64,000 bases of DNA, taken from Chlamydoabsidia padenii. Lineage: Eukaryota; Mucoromycota; Mucoromycetes; Mucorales; Cunninghamellaceae. The DNA is taken from NCBI GenBank assembly GCA_025330725.1, contig JAIWND010000012.1:62001-126000 (forward strand), written 5' to 3'. Shown here one piece after another: positions 57,923 to 64,000 of the stretch. Both the position numbers and the translations under genes were made by a program. The notes under the pieces were generated by a model. That model was not told the origin of the DNA and made no database searches. It saw only the letters and a list, made by a program, of their open reading frames with translations. Every line of letters starts with the position of its first letter. Position 1 is the stretch's first letter.

Positions 57923-58342
57923 GGTTTATTTATGTATGTAAAGTCGAGTGGAGAAGAAGAAGGATAAAAGGGATATCAAGGGAAAAAAAAAGTGTGGGGA
58001 AGAAAGGCGATCAACAAGGAATTCACCTTTTCAACCTTCACATCTGTTCAATCGGCGCTTCAATTTCCAAACTTCACGTGCGTTCCACTGACAGGGTGCT
58101 TACCCGCAATAAGTAAAAAAAAAAAAGAGATTGAGGATTCGCTACTAAAAAAACATAATAATATAAAGCCAAGATAAGCAGAGAACCAAAATTACTGGAT
58201 ATAAAACTAAAGCCTTTCATTTTAAGCATTGGCCTGCAACTCGAGGAGTAATGGTCTTTTCAACTTTGCACGTCAGCAGTCAGTCGGGATTTCAACAGAT
58301 AGGATCGGGCTACGAATTTAAAGTACACCAACGACACAAACC
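57923..58342. other. intergenic upstream of the Nudix gene
   Basis: No gene. One motif copy, TCGGGATTTCAA, at 58284-58295 leads into the tandem repeat block. Confidence 0.5.
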
Positions 58343-58905
58343 TTCCCTTGAATCTTTGAAGGGCTCTATTGCATGAATGGACACGTAATACTAATGACAA
58401 AAGTGGCCATGTGCATTCATTCGCCTATTTCCAACAAAGTTTACATAATGGCCAATATACCAAGTACCTTGTATGAACCAATATAGGCTCAAGATTGTTT
58501 TAACCTGACTTTTGTAAAAAAAAAAAAAAAAAAAAAATAGCAGAATGAAACTGGACACACAAGATAAAACTTATTTCAAAACCCGCTTACCCTCGCCTTG
58601 AATCTTAAGAGAGCTCTATTGCCTTAATGAACAAGTGATGCTAATGACAAAAGTGGCTATGTGCATTCCTTAGCCTATTTCCAACAAAGTTTACATAATG
58701 ACCAATGTACCAAGTCCACTGTGTAGAGCAGTATAGCCTCAAGATTGTTTTACCCTCACTTTTGCAGAATGAAAATGGACACACAAGACAAAACTTAATT
58801 CAAAACCCGCTTACCCACACCTTGAATCTTGGGAGTGCTCTACTGCTTCAATGGACAAGTGACGCTCATGATAAAAACGACCATGAGCATTATGTGGTCT
58901 ATTTC
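58343..58905 (+). repeat. degenerate tandem repeat, about 2.4 copies of a 224-250 bp unit
   Basis: Copies begin at CCTTGAATCTT at 58346, 58596 and 58820; the third stops near 58905. Shared blocks include CTAATGACAAAAGTGG, CCTATTTCCAACAAAG, TTTACATAATG and CTCAAGATTGTTTTA. The first copy carries an extra A run at 58517-58537, which explains its greater length. TTCAAAACCCGCTTACC at the ends of the first two copies is a reverse motif copy. No coding potential is seen. Confidence 0.85.
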
Positions 58906-59299
58906 CACAGTTAGATCATGAAATTCCAGGTTTGACCCATGGTAGTCTCATCTTCACTTTTTGACCCCGTACAGGGGAGTATGAAACTGACTTTCTGGTT
59001 GAATGATTCTGTTTTATGTATCTTTTTAACTTTCCAAGAGAGGGACTTTTAACGCGAGTCTGAAGTTCATTGATTTTGTGCTATAGTTTATATTTAGTGA
59101 ATATGTAAAAGGAGGGGAAAAAAGGCAATGAGCGCAGTCGATCAAGTACAATAGCCCAGTTTAATGCAAATGTGAGACCCCAAAATGCTTTATTATTTTT
59201 AAAAGACAGAGTAAAGACGAATGTAATATAGTAATTTATTATAAAAGATAACATTGTTGGGTATGTTTATATGTCTAAATGTAAAATGGGAATAGCCAA
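58906..59299. other. spacer downstream of repeat block
   Basis: 3' UTR of the RCC1-repeat gene and unassigned AT-rich sequence. No gene found. Confidence 0.5.
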
Positions 59300-60403
59300 C
59301 TATAGATCCGACAATCCAATCCAAGAAGTAGCGCACCCAGCACCTAGTAGAGTCACCTTACCATCTTGAGGAAGACGGACAACCAACGGCACCAACACCT
59401 TGTCATCATCAGTTGTACAGTTCCCATGTTCATTCCACCCCCAGGCCACAATATCACCACTATCCAGTTGAGCAAGTACATGTTCTGATCCAGATACCAC
59501 CCTCACCACCCGTCGCAGTCCATTTTGTACTTGCCCATGATCATTCTTCCCCCACATGAGCAATTCACCACCATCGGTTAATAACGCACTATGGTGCCAG
59601 CCTGTTGTCAATTGCCATTCATGCCGATCACCACCTGACCCATCGTGAACAAGTGTTGGCAACAGTACCTTGGATATTCCCATTGACCCAACCTGTCCAT
59701 TCTTGTTGACACCGCAACCATATAGTCCGCCTTTGCCCATAAATATCGTATGTAGATGCCCGCATGCCACCCGAGTGATGTGTTCAGGAAGACCGACGAG
59801 ACAAGGAGGAAAGATACTTGAAGGCTTTCCGTCAATGTGCTGTATCCCGAGTTGTCCATGTTTTCCCCATCCCCATCCATAAACCTTGCTGCCTGTACGA
59901 TCTAACGCTACACAGTGCCGCCAACCGCAAGCGACAGAGTCCACATTCACCAAGAGATCCGGGTCAATCGCACGTAGATCTGTGACATCTTCTTTGGATA
60001 CCACGCCGAGTTCGCCAAATGAGCTGCTTCCCACACCATATACATTGCCCTTGTCGTTGACGAGAATCGTAAACGCCCAGCCGCAGGCAACATCCTGCCA
60101 TTTATGTTGAGAGTAGCATTCGTTGTATCTTGTCCAGTCGTATGGTAATGTCGCTGATCGTTCGTCCGATGGTTGTTCCTTTTCCCATATCTTTTGTTGT
60201 CGTGACCCTAGTTGTGAAGACCCTGCCATAAATAGTCGCCCAGAGGAGGTCAAGACTGCCGAATGATTTCCACCGCCTACCACTTTTTTAATTCGTTCAT
60301 TGCTAGGTATGCCAATACAGCGTTGAGGGATATTGACGTCTTTCAAATGACCCAAGCCCAGTTGACCACTTCCATTTGATCCAAAGCCAAAAAGTGTATT
60401 CAT
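59300..60403 (-). CDS. RCC1-repeat protein (Ats1-like)
   Basis: Intronless frame of 367 codons. Six to seven RCC1 blades can be followed: MNTLFGFGSNGSGQLGLG, GGGNHSAVLTSSGRLFMAGS, ACGWAFTILVNDKGNVYGVGSSSFGELG, ACGWRHCVALDRTGSKVYGWGWGKHGQLG, ACGHLHTIFMGKGGLYGCGVNKNGQVG, TTGWHHSALLTDGGELLMWGKNDHGQV and the closing VAWGWNEHGN. A single seven-blade propeller of this length resembles yeast Ats1 (333 aa), which is linked to microtubules and to diphthamide synthesis. Other small RCC1 proteins are possible. The absence of introns is unusual in this window. Confidence 0.85.
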   Translation of the reverse strand: MNTLFGFGSNGSGQLGLGHLKDVNIPQRCIGIPSNERIKKVVGGGNHSAVLTSSGRLFMAGSSQLGSRQQKIWEKEQPSDERSATLPYDWTRYNECYSQHKWQDVACGWAFTILVNDKGNVYGVGSSSFGELGVVSKEDVTDLRAIDPDLLVNVDSVACGWRHCVALDRTGSKVYGWGWGKHGQLGIQHIDGKPSSIFPPCLVGLPEHITRVACGHLHTIFMGKGGLYGCGVNKNGQVGSMGISKVLLPTLVHDGSGGDRHEWQLTTGWHHSALLTDGGELLMWGKNDHGQVQNGLRRVVRVVSGSEHVLAQLDSGDIVAWGWNEHGNCTTDDDKVLVPLVVRLPQDGKVTLLGAGCATSWIGLSDL

Positions 60404-61323
60404 TAAAAGAAGGAGAAAAAAGAAAAAAAAAAAAAAAAAAAAAAAGAAAAAAAGAAATTCATAGAGCCAGAGCGGGATTTGAACAATTGACGGAGAAAAG
60501 CTCCCATTTCTCTTTTTGTCTTTTTCTTTCCTTTAAACACCAACCAAACAAACGGTACTTTTTACATTCATATCCATTTGTCTATTATTAAACACTTACT
60601 ATTTATATCTTTAATATGTAATATGTACAACTCAGACAAGTGAAAGGATGTACTGGGAAAAGGAACAACTACTTGGATTTGTTTTGTCAAAAAGGTAGTT
60701 GGACGCGGAAGACAACCATGGAATAGAAGGTATGAAAACAGAAAAGCATAGATAAACCAACTTCAAGTTTTGATTTTGGAAGCTCACTTTAGGTAAAACA
60801 AGATCTGGAATAATTGGGACACAATACTCCCTCTTCTTTAACTACTTGGTGTGGATTATCGTAGACATGACTCGATAACTTGGATATATCTGGTTTGCTA
60901 TTAATAGTAAAGGTAAGTATTGTAGTTGCATTGTATGATAATATGTTATGTTTTATGACAAACTAATTACTATAATACCATTACTTTACTTGATCCTAGG
61001 GTATCGACGAATACTGGGGAAAGCAGCCTCGCATCAAGGCCTACAAAGAAGAATCAACAAATATACGACTACCAACATCAATGTTATATAAACAGTATCG
61101 GCTGACATAGTAAATGGCAAGTCATCGTCCCTGATCATAATGGCTTGTTTGGCTACCTGGCTGCCTATTTAGGTAATCTGTTTTGGTTTCACGACTGCAT
61201 ATAATCAATTGATATTCCAAACTCACTCTCTCTCTCTCTCTCTTCTTCTTTTCTTCTTTTCTCGAATATCATTACAACATTTTATATATTGCCCACTAAA
61301 TCTGAAAGCAAAGAAACAACACT
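60404..61323. other. divergent intergenic with an unresolved spliced-looking unit
   Basis: GCGGGATTTGAA at 60472-60483 lies about 70 bp upstream of the RCC1 gene. From about 60648 to 61111 there are splice-like sites (acceptor near 60792, donor GTAAGT near 60912, acceptor before 61001) and a 37-codon open end (GIDEYWGKQPRIKAYKEES...) stopping at 61111, but no full gene can be assembled. A CT run at 61224-61243 precedes the next gene. Confidence 0.4.
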
Positions 61324-62355
61324 ATGCGATCTCTCTTTGTTAGTGGCACTTATGAGGAACCTGTCATCCTTGATAGCTCCTTTACTCGTAAATACTGTGG
61401 AATCATGTCATTAAGGGCAGGGTGTGCCTTATCATGTATTGCTTGGGTGGTAAGTATGGACTGATTTTATGTGATCTTGTACTAACCTCTTTTGATGATA
61501 CCAAATTAGACGATTGGCCTTTATGGAAGTATTTTGGCTTTCCAATTCCAAAGTCGTAAGTGATATAAAAATAACGAATTATCTTTCTCCACGGTACTAA
61601 ACATTTATCTCTGTTGTTATTGTTGTTTTTACAGCTATCTTCTCTTATATGGATCAAGGTGCATTGATAGCGCAAGGGGTGATCTGTCTATTCCTGGTGA
61701 TCGCAGGTGGAGCGGGGCTTACGGGTCTTTATGCCGAATCAATGTATATTCTCAACCGGGCACACAAAGGGGCATGGTTTGCTGTATTCACATTTTTAAT
61801 CGACTTTTTTGTGAATATCGTCTTATTTGGTATACAACAAAAGAACAATGCTATCTGGTGCTTTGACAAATCAAGGAACAGTGTGGATGAACAAGTTTCT
61901 ATCACCAACATCAATGCAACAACCACTGCCACCAATACTATACCATATACTCCGCCTTCCATTAACGATTTTTATAACTGCGATAAACTTTGGCAAGATG
62001 AACTCAAGTTTGCTATTGCCATTTACATTATCTTTTTAATCTTTTTTGTAAGTAAAGCATTTGATGATGCATGAATATACTCAATCTGACACACTTTTTA
62101 TCTATTGGCTAGTTGTATTGGGCATGGTGTTTATGGGCCTACACTCAAAAACTGCGGGTATTGAAGGATGCTGATTATCATACAAGTGAAGAATTCCAAA
62201 TGCGACAAAACTTCCCTGGTCCACCTCCACCTGGCTTTATGTACAACCTTCCTCGCGAAAAATCAAGAAATGATCATCCTCCTATCCACAACAATGACAA
62301 TCAGCAAAGCATGGCTCAAGTGGCAAGCAATTTTATATCCCGCCTCAGGTCCTAA
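61324..62355 (+). CDS. four-span membrane protein of unknown function
   Basis: Exons 61324-61449, 61510-61555, 61635-62047, 62113-62355 encode 275 aa. Four hydrophobic segments are visible: CALSCIAWVTIGLYGSILAF, LIAQGVICLFLVIAGGAGLTGLY, WFAVFTFLIDFFVNIVLFGI and FAIAIYIIFLIFFLYWAWCLWAY. A large loop between spans 3 and 4 has two Cys and possible N-glycosylation sites (ITNINATTT), so it may be luminal. The C-terminal tail is polar, with a GPPPPGF stretch. The layout resembles MARVEL/tetraspan-type proteins, but I cannot name the family. Confidence 0.75.
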
Positions 62356-62909
62356 TATAGTCACTCTCTCCCTTAACCTTTGTAGCTATAGATTACCAAT
62401 GCGTTTTACCCTTTTTTTATTTCAATTGATTCCCTCGTTTATAATAAAACTACATATCATATTATCACCTACTTTTTTTTTTTTTTTTTTTTTTTTTGGC
62501 ACAAAAGGGGCGTGGTCAATGCATGATTTGGTAATAGTTTAGGTAACAATCAGAGAATAATTAATCATCCGACTGTTATCAAGGAAAATTTTTATCCTCC
62601 CGATCAATTCCAGTTGACATTCGATGATCATCTAATAACGACATTCAACCACCGATTTATTTCTTTCATTCAAGTGTGATATCACATTAAACCAATCTGA
62701 TGTAATAAAGATAAAGCGTGCACGCACTAATACCGGCGGCAACTATAGACAAAGAAGACAGAGATGAGACAAAGAGGGGGGAATCGTTTATTGCATTTTA
62801 AAAGGAGAAGGAATGATAAAAAAAAAAACACAAGATACCTTTTTTTTTATGCAAAAGGGTATGCTATTTTATCCTAAAAAGAGATATAAAACTAGATGGA
62901 GGGGATAAA
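62356..62909. other. convergent 3' region
   Basis: 3' UTRs of the four-span protein gene (plus) and the CBM21 protein gene (minus), with T and A runs near 62471 and 62819. The recurrent motif is absent. Confidence 0.6.
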
Positions 62910-64000
62910 CTAACCGTTAATGGATAATGCAGGAGATGTATCTTGAGACCCATAGAAGCAATATTTGTTGACCAAATCAGAGTAAGAAGCAGAGGCCAAT
63001 GGATGATTACCGGTGGATTGGAAAAAATCTATCAGAGAAGATGATTCGGGTGAAGAAGGTGCTGATTGTGATTTTCTTGATGATGTGTATTTAACATTGT
63101 CGAATGATGATAATGATGATGATGCTGTTGATGGAATATTGATGTTGTTGATAGTTATGCTGTCGGAGATAGGTGATGGTGGTATAGATGGTGAAGAAGA
63201 TAAAGGGGGTGAAGAGCAAGGGGAAGTAGGTGCCGAAGATAAAGGCGAAGATAAGGATGGTTTGGTGTTATGTTTCGCTTTAAATAGGGATTGACCAAAA
63301 TCGTACCGATAAGAGGCCGAGCTGGTAGATGATTTGATAGGTAGTGATGATGTAGGTAGCAAGTCGTTATCAAACCCAAGATCATTGCGTTTTGTACTGA
63401 TAGATGATGTTGGTAATGATGATGATGAATCCATTGTTGTTAATGATGGTGAAGATGATGTTTGTGGCCTTGATGTTTCTACCACTTGAATTTGATAATT
63501 ATGACCATCATTGTTGTCCCAATAAGTTTCTTCCACGCCCGATTGATTGTTGTTGTTCTTGTTGTTTACTGTCGCCATCACCGTGTACCGCACTGCCATG
63601 TCCACTGTGACTCTGACATACCCACGATCGGCCATACCTTGTTCAATATCGAATTCATAAGTAAACGTGTCCAAAGAGCCCCGGCTATGCAGATACCCCG
63701 CCTTGACATTCTTGACCGTTTGCCATCCATCCAGAGTATATCGAATTTCAACTTCTTTGTGATAACCCAAGTTTCGCACCAAGACTTGACCACTCAAGAC
63801 AGAACCACCTTCCAGCACCTTGAGAGATCGTTTCAATTGTACATTTTGTTGTTGTTGGAATATCGTATGTTGAATGGGAGGCCAATGAGAATACAACACC
63901 TTGAATGGAGGATACTTGTTTTCTTCATATCTTGGTACTTCGTTAGGTGAGTGGCTGCCTTCAAAAAAGCACACCTTTTCAAGATGGAAAGGATCAAACT
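62910..64000 (-). CDS. CBM21-domain glycogen-targeting regulatory subunit of protein phosphatase 1, 5' part missing
   Basis: The open frame enters from beyond the window edge (reading FDPFHLEKVCFFEGSH from 63998) and ends at the stop at 62910, so only the C-terminal 362 or so codons are seen. The CBM21 starch/glycogen-binding domain is clear: VLSGQVLVRNLGYHKEVEIRYTLDGWQTVKNVKAGY, then FTYEFDIE and AVRYTV, ending with an ETYWDNNDGHNYQI block. This is the domain of yeast Gac1/Pig1 and animal PPP1R3 proteins, which bring PP1 to glycogen synthase. The remaining 200 residues are Ser-rich. The RVxF motif expected upstream lies outside the window. Confidence 0.9.
   Translation of the reverse strand, partial: FDPFHLEKVCFFEGSHSPNEVPRYEENKYPPFKVLYSHWPPIQHTIFQQQQNVQLKRSLKVLEGGSVLSGQVLVRNLGYHKEVEIRYTLDGWQTVKNVKAGYLHSRGSLDTFTYEFDIEQGMADRGYVRVTVDMAVRYTVMATVNNKNNNNQSGVEETYWDNNDGHNYQIQVVETSRPQTSSSPSLTTMDSSSSLPTSSISTKRNDLGFDNDLLPTSSLPIKSSTSSASYRYDFGQSLFKAKHNTKPSLSSPLSSAPTSPCSSPPLSSSPSIPPSPISDSITINNINIPSTASSSLSSFDNVKYTSSRKSQSAPSSPESSSLIDFFQSTGNHPLASASYSDLVNKYCFYGSQDTSPALSING

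Noticed and set aside
1..64000. CRISPR arrays, bacterial operons, ribosome-binding sites or integrated prophage
   Set aside because: No direct-repeat/spacer arrays or prokaryotic gene organisation; all recognised genes are eukaryotic with spliceosomal introns or plain fungal promoters.

Overview
The window is nuclear DNA of a filamentous fungus, most likely an early-diverging Mucoromycota species of the Mucorales type (an inference from gene content, not a database match). It is AT-rich, with genes on both strands, many short introns (mostly about 45-120 nt, GT-AG with two GC-AG exceptions), long A or T homopolymers in the spacers, and conserved eukaryotic housekeeping genes. There are no operons and no prokaryotic signals. 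I rebuilt spliced genes by hand from splice sites, reading phase and family motifs. For every multi-exon gene given as a recognised family, the exon lengths sum to a multiple of three with no internal stop.

Layout: SSD1 (minus, 41-3949); an unresolved spliced unit (4.4-5.0 kb); a Ser/Pro-rich hypothetical protein (5.7-6.3 kb); an LCLAT1/Cst26-like acyltransferase (7.1-8.5 kb); a MET1-type siroheme enzyme (8.8-10.5 kb); importin alpha (10.8-12.7 kb); a penta-EF-hand protein (13.1-14.1 kb); a zinc-knuckle retrotransposon ORF1 relic with two in-frame stops (15.4-16.3 kb); a PPN2-like polyphosphatase (17.2-18.5 kb); an FHA-RING ligase (19.5-20.8 kb); a FAR1-domain protein (21.6-22.9 kb); a complete Mutator-like DNA transposon (24.6-28.3 kb); tRNA-Leu(AAG) (28.7 kb); an LRR protein (29.5-31.9 kb); HIRA (32.2-36.4 kb, 18 exons); an OS-9/Yos9 lectin (37.5-39.0 kb); glycerol-3-phosphate acyltransferase (39.5-42.4 kb); TAF4 (42.9-45.1 kb); an APSES/KilA-N-like protein (46.0-46.7 kb); a membrane-anchored bZIP factor (48.5-50.2 kb); KGD4 (50.5-50.9 kb); ERG6 (51.8-53.2 kb); a small hypothetical protein (54.6 kb); a DUF4097-like protein (55.2-56.3 kb); a Nudix hydrolase (56.8-57.9 kb); a degenerate tandem repeat (58.3-58.9 kb); an RCC1-repeat protein (59.3-60.4 kb); a four-span membrane protein (61.3-62.4 kb); and a CBM21 protein cut by the window end (62.9-64.0 kb).

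The genes form no single pathway. Loose themes are chromatin and transcription (HIRA, TAF4, bZIP, APSES, FAR1), lipid and sterol synthesis (two acyltransferases, ERG6) and ER function (Yos9, the anchored bZIP).

The two strongest discoveries are these. First, an apparently intact 3,739-bp Mutator-like element with 108-bp identical terminal inverted repeats and an 8-bp target duplication. Its single five-exon gene encodes a FAR1-like zinc domain, a DDE transposase core, a SWIM zinc finger and a C-terminal OTU cysteine-protease domain. Second, a motif of the form CGGG(A/G/T)TTTNAAA (reverse TTTNAAA(T/A/C)CCCG) occurs about 32 times on both strands. All copies lie outside recognised coding exons, and many sit 60-150 bp upstream of start codons, suggesting an undescribed promoter element.
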